A stretch of 64,000 nt of DNA from Acidobacteriota bacterium (GCA_018268715.1 JAFDVZ010000023.1:2345-66344), one strand, 5' to 3'; positions 27,365-36,782 are shown, numbered from the stretch's first letter. Numbers and translations are program-made. Notes: generated by a model not told the origin, from the sequence alone.

Positions 27365-27393
27365 TATTATTGTCGAAGTAGATGGGTTGTCAA
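27365..27393 (-). promoter_or_regulatory. arsR promoter
   Basis: On the minus strand TTGACA (27393-27388) is followed after 17 bases by ATAATA (27370-27365), a good match to a housekeeping sigma-70 promoter. The AT-rich segment just downstream includes a GGAAG ribosome-binding site before the ATG at 27342. The ArsR operator probably overlaps this region, but I could not define a clear dyad. Confidence 0.65.
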
Positions 27394-27396
27394 GAA

Positions 27397-28812
27397 CTAT
27401 TTGAGGCCGCCACGGCGGATGGCGCGGTCCAGCCAGGCGGCCCATCGCACCCGGCGCAACTGCTCAGACAGCCGCCCGGTTCGTTCGGCAAGCTCGCCGT
27501 TATCCTGCTCAAGCCTACGGATATGTTCCGCGAGCGTCTTGTTATGGGCGTCCAACCGCTCGGCCCACGCCGTGCGCTCCACCACCGCGTCCCATCGGTC
27601 GGCGGCCAGGCGGCGGGCGTCGGACAGATCCCGGTCCAACCGCACCGCCCACTCCGTACGCTCGAGAAACGAGGCGTGGGCGCGCTCATAGGCGGCGTCG
27701 ATCTCCACGATCCGGGCTTCGGCGCGACGCAGATAGTCGCACACCGCCGCCAGTTCCTTCTGGGTGTCGTGCGGCCAGGATCCCCATGCGTAGGGGTTCG
27801 ACGGCGGCGGCGGATCCGCGCGGTCGTCGGGAACCCGCAGGCAGAATTCCGGCGTGAGGGGCGGCTGATGCAGCAGAGGAGCGCCGGAGGCGGCGGCGGT
27901 CAGCACGCCCAGCATGTGGGTCGGCTTCACCGCGCCCGAGGCCAATTCGCATTCGTCGCGCTGGTGCACCCGGTCGATGAAGTCGCGGTCCCAGGCCGAC
28001 GCCATGTCGAAGTGGGGGCCGAAGGCGCGATCGACGAAGGGATCAATCGCGGCGCCGAACGGCAGGAACAATTGGAACTGGAATTGTTCGATCAGGAGGC
28101 CGAGGATGTCCTGGGCGTGGATGCCTTCAAAGCCGCGCCCCGAACAGTCGTAGTTCTGGAAGGTCTCCTCATAGCGGCGCAGCAGCAGGTTGTAGCGGTA
28201 GGAAGGCGGCGTCTGGCGCCAGAACTCGTAAACGATGGCGAGCGTCTCGGGCCACCGGCGGTGCCCGTTGCGGCCGATCATGTCCGACACCAGGAACAGC
28301 CCCCCGGCGGCGAGCGCGTCACGGATGGCCGTAAACAGGCGCTTCAGTTGGACCACGTGGTGCAGCGATTGATTCGCGATTACGGCGTCATAAACGCCCT
28401 CGGGCCGCCAGGAATTAAGGTCCGCCGCCGTGAAACGCGTCAGGCCGGCGAGGCCGCGAGCAAGCGCCGCCAGGCGTCCGCGTTCGAGCATGCTCTGATT
28501 CAGTTCCAGGCATTCGATGGTGAAGTCCCGGCAACCGCGCTCGGCCAGTCTCGCCGCCAGGTCCAGTTCGGCGTCGCAGTTGCCCGCGCCGATACTGATG
28601 AACCGGGCCGTCCCCGTCGCACGAGCGCACTGGCGCGCCAGGTGGAGTTCGAACATCTCGAGAGGGTTGCTGAATCCGAAAGGCTCCAGTTTCGGGCGGA
28701 TCCAACGGTCGGACCAGTAGTGGAAAGCGGCGGGGAGGGAGTGGACTTCCACGCAGTCCTCGAACGCCTTCGCCTCCACACGGGCGCGGGCGCGATAGTC
28801 CTCCGGGTCCAT
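27397..28812 (-). CDS. SAM-dependent methyltransferase with C-terminal coiled coil
   Basis: A 471-residue protein. Residues about 60-230 form a class I methyltransferase (SAM motif FISIGAGNCDAEL; motif IV region VIANQSLHHV; then GGLFLVSDMIGRNGH). The last 120 residues are charged helix with recurring phrases RTEWAVRLD, RTAWAERLD and WAAWLDR spaced about 30 residues apart, which reads as coiled coil. A methyltransferase followed by a coiled coil recalls WbdD, the O-antigen chain terminator, though the WbdD kinase domain is absent. ATG 28812 is chosen: a TACACT hexamer lies seven bases before it, and the longer frame to 28989 overlaps the divergent DAHP synthase gene. The substrate is unknown. 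Confidence 0.75.
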   Translation of the reverse strand: MDPEDYRARARVEAKAFEDCVEVHSLPAAFHYWSDRWIRPKLEPFGFSNPLEMFELHLARQCARATGTARFISIGAGNCDAELDLAARLAERGCRDFTIECLELNQSMLERGRLAALARGLAGLTRFTAADLNSWRPEGVYDAVIANQSLHHVVQLKRLFTAIRDALAAGGLFLVSDMIGRNGHRRWPETLAIVYEFWRQTPPSYRYNLLLRRYEETFQNYDCSGRGFEGIHAQDILGLLIEQFQFQLFLPFGAAIDPFVDRAFGPHFDMASAWDRDFIDRVHQRDECELASGAVKPTHMLGVLTAAASGAPLLHQPPLTPEFCLRVPDDRADPPPPSNPYAWGSWPHDTQKELAAVCDYLRRAEARIVEIDAAYERAHASFLERTEWAVRLDRDLSDARRLAADRWDAVVERTAWAERLDAHNKTLAEHIRRLEQDNGELAERTGRLSEQLRRVRWAAWLDRAIRRGGLK

Positions 28813-28873
28813 TCGAACCAGTGTATCGCCGGGGCGCCATGACGCCGTGCGGTACGATAAGAGATTCGCTCCT

Positions 28874-29932
28874 ATGCCGCATCGCACCGATGACGTCCGT
28901 ATCCAGGACATTCTAGAACTAGTAACGCCGCGAACGCTTCTTGACGAGTTTCCGTTGGATGCCGGGAGCGCGCATCTCATTTTCGACACACGACGTCACA
29001 TCCACGACATCCTGCAAGGGCAGGATGATCGTTTCGTGGTGATCGCGGGCCCCTGCTCGATCCACGACACGGCGGCCGCGGTCGATTACGCCGGCAGGCT
29101 GATCGAAATGAGCCGCCCGTACCAGAAGAACCTGCTGGTGCTGATGCGCGTGTACTTCGAAAAGCCGCGCACCACGATCGGGTGGAAAGGCCTGATCAAC
29201 GATCCGTTGCTCGACAACAGCTTTCAGATCAACGAAGGCCTCCGCCGGGCGCGCAAATTGCTGATCGACGTGAACCGCCTGGGCCTGCCGGCGGCCACCG
29301 AATTTCTCGACATGATCACGCCCCAGTACATCGGCGATCTCATCAGTTGGGGCGCCATCGGGGCGCGAACCACCGAGAGCCAGGTGCATCGCGAACTGGC
29401 GAGCGGGCTCTCCTGCCCGGTCGGATTCAAGAACGGCACCGACGGCAACGTTCGCATCGCCATCGACGCGGCGCGCGCGGCCCGGGTCCCGCATCATTTC
29501 CTGTCGGTGACCAAGGCCGGACAGTCGGCGATTGTCTGCACCAAGGGCAACAAGGACTGTCACGTGATCCTGCGGGGCGGGAAACTCCCGAATTTCGACG
29601 AGGAATCGGTGGAGGCGGCGCTCCTGGCCCTGAGAAACGTGAAGCTGCCGGATCGCGTGATGATCGACTGCTCGCACGCCAACAGCATGAAGAACTACCG
29701 ACTGCAGCCCGCGGTGGCAAGGAACATCTCGAATCAACTGGCGACCGGACAACGGGGCGTATTCGGCGTGATGATCGAAAGCAACATCGTCGCCGGGCGG
29801 CAGGACCTCAAGCCCGGGCAGGAGTTGGTGTACGGTCAGAGCATCACGGATTCCTGCATCGGTCTCGATGAAACCGACGAAATCCTGGCTCTGCTGGCCG
29901 AGGCCGTCGAGCAGAGGAGGACCGCCGGGTAG
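28874..29932 (+). CDS. aroF/aroG: 3-deoxy-7-phosphoheptulonate (DAHP) synthase, class I
   Basis: A 352-residue enzyme that condenses phosphoenolpyruvate with erythrose 4-phosphate, the first step of the shikimate pathway. Class I alpha (AroF/G/H) signatures are VIAGPCSIHD (about 56-65), KPRTTIGWKGLINDP (about 97-111), GARTTESQVHRELASGLSCP (about 160-179) and DCSHANS (about 266). Length matches E. coli AroG (350 residues). Feedback specificity cannot be told from sequence alone, so the exact letter is not assigned. ATG 28874 is used rather than the in-frame GTG at 28847. It is divergent from the methyltransferase gene. Confidence 0.95.
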   Translation: MPHRTDDVRIQDILELVTPRTLLDEFPLDAGSAHLIFDTRRHIHDILQGQDDRFVVIAGPCSIHDTAAAVDYAGRLIEMSRPYQKNLLVLMRVYFEKPRTTIGWKGLINDPLLDNSFQINEGLRRARKLLIDVNRLGLPAATEFLDMITPQYIGDLISWGAIGARTTESQVHRELASGLSCPVGFKNGTDGNVRIAIDAARAARVPHHFLSVTKAGQSAIVCTKGNKDCHVILRGGKLPNFDEESVEAALLALRNVKLPDRVMIDCSHANSMKNYRLQPAVARNISNQLATGQRGVFGVMIESNIVAGRQDLKPGQELVYGQSITDSCIGLDETDEILALLAEAVEQRRTAG

Positions 29933-30110
29933 CCAACCGGCCCCGGCAGTACTACCAGAAGCGCGGATCTTCAGCCCGACCGGAGAATCAGGTCCGGTTC
30001 TTTCAAGTTTCCACATGAGATTTCGATAAGTCAGGTGTGGGTGGGTGGTTGACATCTATGCCGCCGGTTGACCGGTTGGACGGCCGACGACACGACGCCG
30101 AAGGTGTGGC

Positions 30111-31121
30111 ATGAATCCGACACTATTGTGCCGGGAGCCGACCGGCGCGGAGAGAGTCCTTCAGAATTCACTGCGCAAGGTCCTGCCGACGGTTCCCCAT
30201 ATGGTGTTTACGGAGGGCCTTTGGCGAAACCTGGGCCTCGACGGGCCGGATCCGTTCTTTTCGGCGGTGCTCTCGCTGATCTCCATGCCGCCGTCCGCGT
30301 CTTTCGAGTTCACCCTGTGCCGGTACCTGCTTCAAATCCGGGACTTCTATCTCTTCCTGGCCAGACCGGAGAACTTCGAACACAAGGCGCTCGTGCAATT
30401 GTGCCGCCTGATGATGCGCATCGACATGCGATTCGACATCCGGTTTGTCTCGGCGCTCGCCGAGGATTCCGATCTGGATCGCGACTCCTTCCTCCGCATT
30501 CTCTCGGTTCTCGATGAAACGTCGCCGGGCGGACGCCTGACGTTGACGTTGACGCGCGTGCTGCGCGACTCCGATCCCCTGGTGGCGGCGAAGGTGGAGC
30601 GGCTACTGAACCGGCGCGTGGCCAGCCCGATGCTGGTTCAGCGCCAGTTGGGTTCGGAAAATGCGCGGACACGCGCCAACGCCATCGAGTCGCTGTGGGG
30701 GGTAGATTCGCTGCACACCCGCCGATGTCTCGACCTGGCGGCCAAGGACAGCAACAACCGCGTAGTGGGCAACGCCCTGGTTGGGCTCTACATGCTCAAG
30801 GACGCCACCGCCGCTCCCCGCATTCGGAGGATGGCGTCGCATCCCGCACCGGAGTTCCGCACCACGGCGCTATGGGTGATGGGCAAAACCGGCGACCCCG
30901 CCTTTAAACCACAAATCGCGAACGCACGAAGCGATGCCGACGAACGGGTTCGCCGGATGGCCGAACAACTCCTGGCCAAGGACCCATCCGCGGCGCCTTC
31001 GGACAGGCACGCGCCGACGCTTCGTCAGAACGCGCCGCAAGAAGTCGCGGCGAATGCCCGGGACGAGGGGGCTCCACTGCGGTTGGACGGCACGTTCGGC
31101 CGGCTATACCGTCGGGGTTAG
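30111..31121 (+). CDS. HEAT-repeat protein
   Basis: A 336-residue protein with an N-terminal region (about 1-130) of no recognised domain and a C-terminal run of HEAT-like repeats (about 130-300). Examples are ARTRANAIESLWGVDS, NRVVGNALVGLYMLKDA and PEFRTTALWVMGKTGDPAFKPQI, each a helical pair with the usual Arg/Ala/Gly spacing. No signal peptide or membrane segment is seen. HEAT repeats are protein-protein scaffolds; the partner is unknown. The 178 bases before it contain no gene; a lone TTGACA at 30049 has no matching -10. Confidence 0.78.
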   Translation: MNPTLLCREPTGAERVLQNSLRKVLPTVPHMVFTEGLWRNLGLDGPDPFFSAVLSLISMPPSASFEFTLCRYLLQIRDFYLFLARPENFEHKALVQLCRLMMRIDMRFDIRFVSALAEDSDLDRDSFLRILSVLDETSPGGRLTLTLTRVLRDSDPLVAAKVERLLNRRVASPMLVQRQLGSENARTRANAIESLWGVDSLHTRRCLDLAAKDSNNRVVGNALVGLYMLKDATAAPRIRRMASHPAPEFRTTALWVMGKTGDPAFKPQIANARSDADERVRRMAEQLLAKDPSAAPSDRHAPTLRQNAPQEVAANARDEGAPLRLDGTFGRLYRRG

Positions 31122-31143
31122 CCCAAAAGCGTCGCGCCGGAGA

Positions 31144-31419
31144 TCACAGTTTGAGGCGCGCCTTCAGCGCCTGCTCAGCCGGGTTGGGCGAATTCGAACT
31201 CAACCAGTCCTGCAACTTCTGCCAGCTCAGCCGATGGACGGTGGTGGTCTGCACCTCCACCGTGATGGTGAACGCGGCCTCATCGTTCACCACGCCCTGG
31301 TTACGAATCGCCCTCACGCCCATGGCGGCGGCTTCGTACACACTTGTGGCAAAGACATCGGTCGAATGACGACATCCCTGCCCGTCGTCGAAGGAGACGG
31401 TGCACCGGTGAGCTCCCAT
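31144..31419 (-). CDS. Small conserved-looking protein of unknown function
   Basis: A 91-residue protein from ATG 31419. It begins MGAHRCTVSFDDGQGCRH and continues as an alternating strand-helix sequence (TDVFATSVYEAAAMGVRAI; AFTITVEVQTTTVHRLSWQKLQDWL). A longer frame to 31677 adds a low-complexity Arg/Pro-rich leader that is the antisense of the ceramidase-like gene and is rejected. The composition reads as a real folded protein. I do not recognise a family. It converges with the HEAT-repeat gene and diverges from the ceramidase-like gene. Confidence 0.65.
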   Translation of the reverse strand: MGAHRCTVSFDDGQGCRHSTDVFATSVYEAAAMGVRAIRNQGVVNDEAAFTITVEVQTTTVHRLSWQKLQDWLSSNSPNPAEQALKARLKL

Positions 31420-31550
31420 GAAGTGTAGGGTATCATCTTCGCTATTTATTCGCCATTCTTCTGACGCCCAGGGCGGTAATTCCGCCGCCACCAAAAGGCA
31501 TATGATCAAAGCGTCTCGATCCGGGTGCTGTTGCCCAGGAGGTGATCCAC

Positions 31551-32930
31551 ATGAAACGAATTCTCTTGCTTGGCCTCGCCGCCGCCGTTGTGGCCGCCGC
31601 GGCCGAGCGTGGGGCTCTGCGCGTAGGCGCGGCGCGCGTGGAGGTGACGCCCGCCCCCCATCCGGACTATCCGCCATCCGGCAAGTACGATCATGAGCGC
31701 CTGTACATTCGCGCCATCGTACTCGACAACGGCGTCACTCGCGGAGCGCTTATCGGTGCGGATTTGAGCGGCCTCGGCGAGGAGGTCTACGTGACTGCGT
31801 CCAAGCAGATCGCCGAGTGGTTGAAGTGCCCCGTCGAGAACGTGATCATGTCCGCCACCCACACCCACAGCGGAGTACGATCCGGACCGCCCGCGTCGGG
31901 TCCGGCGAGGCCGCCTCAGCAGCCCACCGGACCGACGGTGGCCGCCATCATGGACGCCATCGGCCAGGCGAGCGCGAGACTTCAGCCGGCGCAGGTCGGA
32001 TTTGGAACCGGCCTCACGTACCTGAACGTGGCGCGCGACTCCATCAGTGAAGAAACACACCTATGGACCCAGGCCGCCAACCTGGATGGCCCATCGGACA
32101 AGACCGTCGCCGTGGTGAAGTTCGCCACCCTGACCGGAGAACCCATCGCCGCCTACGTGAACTACGCCATGCACCCCGTGAACGGTTATCTGGTCGGCAT
32201 CACCAGCGCGGACTTCGCCGGCGCCGCCTGCCGGTGGGCGGAACAGGCGTTCGACGACAAGATGGTGATGATCTTCTCGCAAGGCGCCTCCGGCGATCAA
32301 AATCCGCTACTGATGCGACCCTCCACCAATGCGCTCGCCTCCAAGTCAGGCGTGAAGATCACCGGCTATGAACTGGTCCGCGAATCCGTCGAAGGCCCCC
32401 TGAGGGATGGACAGGTTCCGCACGGTAAGATCGACCCGAAAGTCGCTGACCGCTTCGAGCGATGGATCGACGCGGAGGGACTGGTGCTTGGCGAGGAGGT
32501 CATCCGCGTGATGACCAGGACCCGCCGGATGTCCAGCCAAGTCGCCATCTGGGGCGCGCAGAAGCCGTTGACGTGTCCTGGCCGTCAGCGGACCAACACC
32601 GGCCGCGAAGGTTCCCCCGGAACCTACCAGGATGGCGATCCGGTGGTGTTTCGGTTGGGAGTGCTGGGCATCGGAGACATTGTCCTGACAACGGTGAATG
32701 CCGAAGTCTACAACCTGATCGCACAGCGTCTCAAGAAGCAGTCGCCGATGGCGAACACGGTGATGGTCACCATCGCAAATGGCCGGGCCAACTCGGGCTA
32801 TGTTCCAAACGACGCCGCGTTCGGCGCATATTCGTTCCAGGTGCTGGGCTCGCGCCTCAAGCCCGGTTGCGCCGAACAAGGCATCCCCGGCACGCTGACG
32901 GACCTGGTGACGGAGTACGCGGGAAGGTAG
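31551..32930 (+). CDS. Exported neutral ceramidase-like hydrolase
   Basis: A 459-residue protein with signal peptide MKRILLLGLAAAVVAAAA. The neutral/alkaline non-lysosomal ceramidase N-terminal domain is recognisable from VGAARVEVTP (about 20), the metal-binding SATHTHSG (about 100), YVNYAMHPVNG (about 200) and FSQGASGDQNP (about 243), where the catalytic Ser of the family lies. It lacks the full C-terminal domain of true ceramidases (about 640-700 residues). The family cleaves amide-linked fatty acids, but many bacterial members have unknown substrates. The start is secured by a full AGGAGG ribosome-binding site at 31537-31542. Confidence 0.85.
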   Translation: MKRILLLGLAAAVVAAAAERGALRVGAARVEVTPAPHPDYPPSGKYDHERLYIRAIVLDNGVTRGALIGADLSGLGEEVYVTASKQIAEWLKCPVENVIMSATHTHSGVRSGPPASGPARPPQQPTGPTVAAIMDAIGQASARLQPAQVGFGTGLTYLNVARDSISEETHLWTQAANLDGPSDKTVAVVKFATLTGEPIAAYVNYAMHPVNGYLVGITSADFAGAACRWAEQAFDDKMVMIFSQGASGDQNPLLMRPSTNALASKSGVKITGYELVRESVEGPLRDGQVPHGKIDPKVADRFERWIDAEGLVLGEEVIRVMTRTRRMSSQVAIWGAQKPLTCPGRQRTNTGREGSPGTYQDGDPVVFRLGVLGIGDIVLTTVNAEVYNLIAQRLKKQSPMANTVMVTIANGRANSGYVPNDAAFGAYSFQVLGSRLKPGCAEQGIPGTLTDLVTEYAGR

Positions 32931-32932
32931 GA

Positions 32933-35608
32933 TCAGAGCAGTTCGCGATACAGCTTCTTCTGGCGCTCGGCGATGACGTCCCAGTCATAGCAGCGGACCG
33001 CTGTCCGCCGCGCCTCGCGCTCCAGGGCCGAGCGCCGGGCCGGATCGGTGAACAGCGCCTCGATCTCCGCCGCCATGGCGGCGCCCGTCGAAGCCACGAC
33101 AACGTCGCGGCCGTCTACCAACTCGTCAAGCCCGTTGATGCCGGCGGGCGTGCTGACAATCGCCTTGCCCATCGCCATCGCCTCCATGATCTTGATGTTC
33201 GTACCCGCCGACGCGAGCAGCGGAGCAATCACCACGGCCGCGCGGCGATAGGCCGGCCGCACGTCGGAGACAAACGCCTCGAGTTCGATCCCTGGTTGGT
33301 CGAGCGGCGGTCGGACACGCTGCTTGTACATGTCGAGGAAATAATCAGGCCGCGATCCGGCGATGATATGCAGCCGCGCCCCCAACGGCCGCAGCACGGG
33401 CCACGCTTCGCGCAGGAAGAAGTCCAGGGCGAGCAGGTTTGGGTAGTGCGCAAACGACCCGATGAACAGGATCCGGCCGGGATCCGTGGGATCCCCTGAC
33501 GGCTGGAATCGTTCGACGTCCACGCCGTTGGCAAATGCCTCGGCGTGCGGAGCCCCCACCGTCAGCCTGTCCTTTTCCGACATGGTCACGACACGGTCCA
33601 CGCGGCCCCATGCGGCCCGTTCGAAACGTTCCCAACGCTCGTACTGGCGTCGCGTTTCGAAGTCATCCTGTTGCTCCAGCAGTTGCCCGTACAGATCCAG
33701 CGTGATGTCATGCTCCACCAGGATCGTGCGAGCCGGCCGGCAGGCCTCGGCGTACTGCGCCATGTGCGTGAATTCGAGTTGGGCCACCGCGGGAGTCCAC
33801 TTACGGACGGTCTGGCGCAGCGCGGCCCGCATCACCGGCGAGTCAAACTCCTCCACCATGTCGGGTCGTTCGCTCGACGGCAGCGCATGAGTGTGGAACC
33901 GCTTCACGTAGACGACTTCGACGAAGAGCGTCAATAACTCGGCCGGCGCCGGAACTAACTCGTCCACAAAGCAGACTAACACCTGGTCGAAGTCCTTCGC
34001 CGCGCGCCGCAGCAGGTTATACATACGCACGGCGCCGCCGTGAGACAGCGGGAACGGCACATAGGGACTGACGACCACCACTCTGGGAGCCCCGGTGGGA
34101 CGGCGGCCGGGAAACACCGTGACCGCGCCGCTGCCAAGCGCCAGCACCTCCGGCTCAGGGACGACGGCCGCGGGCGCTGGTTCAATCCAGGACGGCGCGC
34201 CGATCGCCTGTCGCAGGACATCGGTATTCTCGGCCCGTTGGATCCCGTCGACGGTGATGCGCCATAACGCCTCCCGCCACAGGGCGGCGAACAGAGCCGG
34301 CTCGGTGACGCTGCGCGCCAGAAACCGCAGATAGTTACGCTCGAGCACCGCGTGCAGTTGAGCCTCGCTGTAATAGCGCGCGGTGGTGGCCCGGTGCTGG
34401 TGCAGGACACGCGCGCCGGAGACAAACACCGTCGGCCAGCCAGCCCTCCAGGCGTTGAACCCGATATCGAGGTCCTCGACGTAGGCGGGGTCGAACACCT
34501 CCGCGAATCCCCCGAGCGCACGCAGTTTACGGGCGTCGTAGAGAGACGCCCCGCCGCTTCCATAAAGGACGTAGGTATGGTTCTCGCCGTCCACCGGATC
34601 GACGCACGTGACGGGAAACTCGGTGGCCGGCATTTTGAGCGGCATCACGGCCTTCCCGGTCTCTTCCCGGCGTCGGCCCTCCGGCATGAAGATCTGGGCC
34701 GTGGCGCAGAACAGTTCGGGAACATCGTGGAAAGCCACCCGCAACGCCGCCAGGAAGCCGTGCTCCACCACCATGTCGTTATTCAGAAGACAGACGTGGG
34801 AAAATCGCGCCCGGCCGATCCCACGATTCACCGCGCGAGCAAACGACAAAGGCGCCGCGGAATGTTCCACCGCCACACACTCGAATCGGCCCAGAAACTC
34901 CGCCGTGCCGTCATCGGATCCATTGTCGACAACGATCACCTCGCCCTCCCCGAGTTGGGCGAGAAGCGGCGGCAGGCACTCCTCGAGCAGACCGCGCCCG
35001 TTCCGCGACGGAATCACCACGGAGACGCCGTCGGAAAGCGGCGCCGTCGATACGGTCAGCGCGGAAACCGGCGAGCGTCCCCGGCGATAAGCGGCCATCC
35101 GCCCCCCGATTTGCGCCATCCGATAGTACAGCGGGCGTCGCAGAGTTCCCGGACGGGCAAACCGGCCGAGCCAGGTGTTCAGCCAACCGCCCGTCCGCAT
35201 CTGACGCCGCCCGAACGCCACCGCGCGCCGCGCGACAAACCGCACCACTGCGGGAAGGCCCGCAATCGACAACGCAAACGCCTGCAGCCGTTCGTCGATG
35301 ACGCACAGTCGCGTCGGGGCAAGCCGACAGCCGATCCATCGCAGACGGTGGAACTGCCACCCGGGCTCGGCGGAAATCCCGCACAGCCCGACGGGCCGCC
35401 CGGCCAGTTTCGCTCGGCAGTACTCGATATTCTCGTCGACGCTGCGAAGTACGTGATAAGGGATCCATTCGCCGGACGGCGGAGTAAACTCGGACAGCAC
35501 GATGAGCGGAGCGCCGGGAAGAAGCGGCTCGAATGCGGCGATGATGCTGACAAGCCGCTCGGCAGGACAGGAGGCGACCAGAAGTTTGACAGGATGATGG
35601 GCGGTCAA
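32933..35608 (-). CDS. Bifunctional GT2-GT4 glycosyltransferase
   Basis: An 891-residue protein when started at TTG 35608, which overlaps the TGA of the upstream gene as TTGA; the longer frame to 35890 lies inside that gene and is rejected. Residues 1-190 are an unrecognised domain. A GT2 (GT-A fold) domain covers about 195-430: VSVVIPSRNG, VIVVDNGSDDGT, LLNNDM and VEDLDIGFNAWRAG. A GT4 (GT-B fold) domain covers about 530-890: RVVVVSPYVPFPLSHGG, ILFIGSFAHYPN and the nucleotide-sugar-binding GTNIKIMEAMAMGKAIVSTP. Two transferases in one chain suggest successive sugar additions to a surface polysaccharide. Confidence 0.87.
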   Translation of the reverse strand: MTAHHPVKLLVASCPAERLVSIIAAFEPLLPGAPLIVLSEFTPPSGEWIPYHVLRSVDENIEYCRAKLAGRPVGLCGISAEPGWQFHRLRWIGCRLAPTRLCVIDERLQAFALSIAGLPAVVRFVARRAVAFGRRQMRTGGWLNTWLGRFARPGTLRRPLYYRMAQIGGRMAAYRRGRSPVSALTVSTAPLSDGVSVVIPSRNGRGLLEECLPPLLAQLGEGEVIVVDNGSDDGTAEFLGRFECVAVEHSAAPLSFARAVNRGIGRARFSHVCLLNNDMVVEHGFLAALRVAFHDVPELFCATAQIFMPEGRRREETGKAVMPLKMPATEFPVTCVDPVDGENHTYVLYGSGGASLYDARKLRALGGFAEVFDPAYVEDLDIGFNAWRAGWPTVFVSGARVLHQHRATTARYYSEAQLHAVLERNYLRFLARSVTEPALFAALWREALWRITVDGIQRAENTDVLRQAIGAPSWIEPAPAAVVPEPEVLALGSGAVTVFPGRRPTGAPRVVVVSPYVPFPLSHGGAVRMYNLLRRAAKDFDQVLVCFVDELVPAPAELLTLFVEVVYVKRFHTHALPSSERPDMVEEFDSPVMRAALRQTVRKWTPAVAQLEFTHMAQYAEACRPARTILVEHDITLDLYGQLLEQQDDFETRRQYERWERFERAAWGRVDRVVTMSEKDRLTVGAPHAEAFANGVDVERFQPSGDPTDPGRILFIGSFAHYPNLLALDFFLREAWPVLRPLGARLHIIAGSRPDYFLDMYKQRVRPPLDQPGIELEAFVSDVRPAYRRAAVVIAPLLASAGTNIKIMEAMAMGKAIVSTPAGINGLDELVDGRDVVVASTGAAMAAEIEALFTDPARRSALEREARRTAVRCYDWDVIAERQKKLYRELL

Positions 35609-36642
35609 ATCAGCGCCAGTAAAGGAGTCCGCACACCGCCGTCGTCGTATTCGCGCCACATCGCCAGCGCCTGAATCGCGAAGGCCGTGGTCACGGGATT
35701 GATGAACGGCAGCCAGTTCCCCTGTTTTCGTCCAAAATAGAAACCGCCCGCCACGCGCGGGTCCGGTCCACCGGCTTGAAACTCCAGGACGCGAGACGCC
35801 TCGCGTTCCGCCGTCTGCCGGTCCAGTGGGCAGTAGCCAAGCCGGTCGGCGAACAGGCGGACACGCAACAGTTGAGCGTACACATCGCACCGCACGAACT
35901 CGGGCTCGATCCGGGCCAGCAACCCAGCCATGCGCTCTATGCCGGATTCGATGGCGGCCGTCGCTTCAGCGCGTCCGGTGACGAACAGCAGCGCCTCAAG
36001 AAAGTAGCCGTAGGCGTGCAGCCGGTCCATCACCCTGGCCGGATCCGTTTCCCCGGGCAGGAAGGTTTCGTGCGTCGCCAACGCGTAATTCACCATTCGC
36101 AGGAACGCGCTCGACAGTTCCCTGTGACCGGTTTCATCGGCGAGTTCACGCCACGCCAGGGCCGATTTCAACTGATAGCAGCCCGACCGTTTTGACCACC
36201 TCGCCTCCGGCGCGAGCGGTTGCTTGTCCGGCAGGCGGAGCACCGGGTGCATCGCCTCCTCGGCCATGAAGTCAAACGCCATGGACAAGCCGCATTCCTT
36301 GGCGCGGTCGAAGTATTCGTGCTCCCCCGTCGCGCGCCACGCCGCCATCAACCCGCGTGCGATGATGCCGCAATCGAAGAAGTAGGCATAGGAAGGGGCG
36401 CCGTTGGACGCCAGTTCGAAAGGAAACGTGGCGCTGCGTTCGTTCCACGCCTCGTGCACCAGAAACCCGGCGGCGCGGTTGGCGGCTTCGCGGTAGGACG
36501 CGGCCGGCGCAAGGCTGTCCAGGTACAGCAGCGCGCTCAGCGCGTATCCGGTAATCTCGGTGGAGACCGGCGCGTTGCGGCGGGCCTCGGAGAGGTAATA
36601 GCGCGCCACTCCGCCGCTGGACGCCTGGATTCCGGAATTCAA
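35605..36642 (-). CDS. Six-hairpin (alpha/alpha barrel) protein, likely carbohydrate related
   Basis: A 345-residue protein from TTG 36642. The sequence is almost all helical, with repeated aromatic/Gly turns (TEITGYALSALLYLDS, YFFDCGIIARGLMAAW, RLHAYGYFLEALLFV, NPVTTAFAIQALAMW) typical of six-hairpin glycosidase or terpenoid-cyclase-like barrels. I cannot assign a reaction. The reading frame stays open upstream of the TTG to about 36789 and reads like protein (STIDAVLERAGAWF precedes the TTG), with no ATG, GTG or TTG in it; a CTG at 36708 is possible. It is coupled to the glycosyltransferase gene by the TTGA overlap, so a joint role in surface-glycan synthesis is likely. Confidence 0.72.
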   Translation of the reverse strand: MNSGIQASSGGVARYYLSEARRNAPVSTEITGYALSALLYLDSLAPAASYREAANRAAGFLVHEAWNERSATFPFELASNGAPSYAYFFDCGIIARGLMAAWRATGEHEYFDRAKECGLSMAFDFMAEEAMHPVLRLPDKQPLAPEARWSKRSGCYQLKSALAWRELADETGHRELSSAFLRMVNYALATHETFLPGETDPARVMDRLHAYGYFLEALLFVTGRAEATAAIESGIERMAGLLARIEPEFVRCDVYAQLLRVRLFADRLGYCPLDRQTAEREASRVLEFQAGGPDPRVAGGFYFGRKQGNWLPFINPVTTAFAIQALAMWREYDDGGVRTPLLALI

Positions 36643-36782
36643 AAACCAAGCCCCCGCCCTTTCGAGGACGGCGTCTATGGTTGATAGGGACGAGTGGAAG
36701 ATCGGCAGAGCTATAGCAGTTTCATTGTAACATTGGCTAGGTCCGTCTCCGCCTCTCAGTCTGACAGTCCCAAGGGCGTCCG

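Noticed and set aside
30049..30077. TTGACA at 30049 as promoter for the HEAT-repeat gene
   Set aside because: The expected -10 position is GC-rich (CCGGTT), so no promoter can be supported.
35609..35890. N-terminal extension of the GT2-GT4 frame to an ATG at 35890
   Set aside because: Arg-rich sequence antisense-like to no known domain and contained within the six-hairpin gene; the TTG at 35608 gives a coupled junction.
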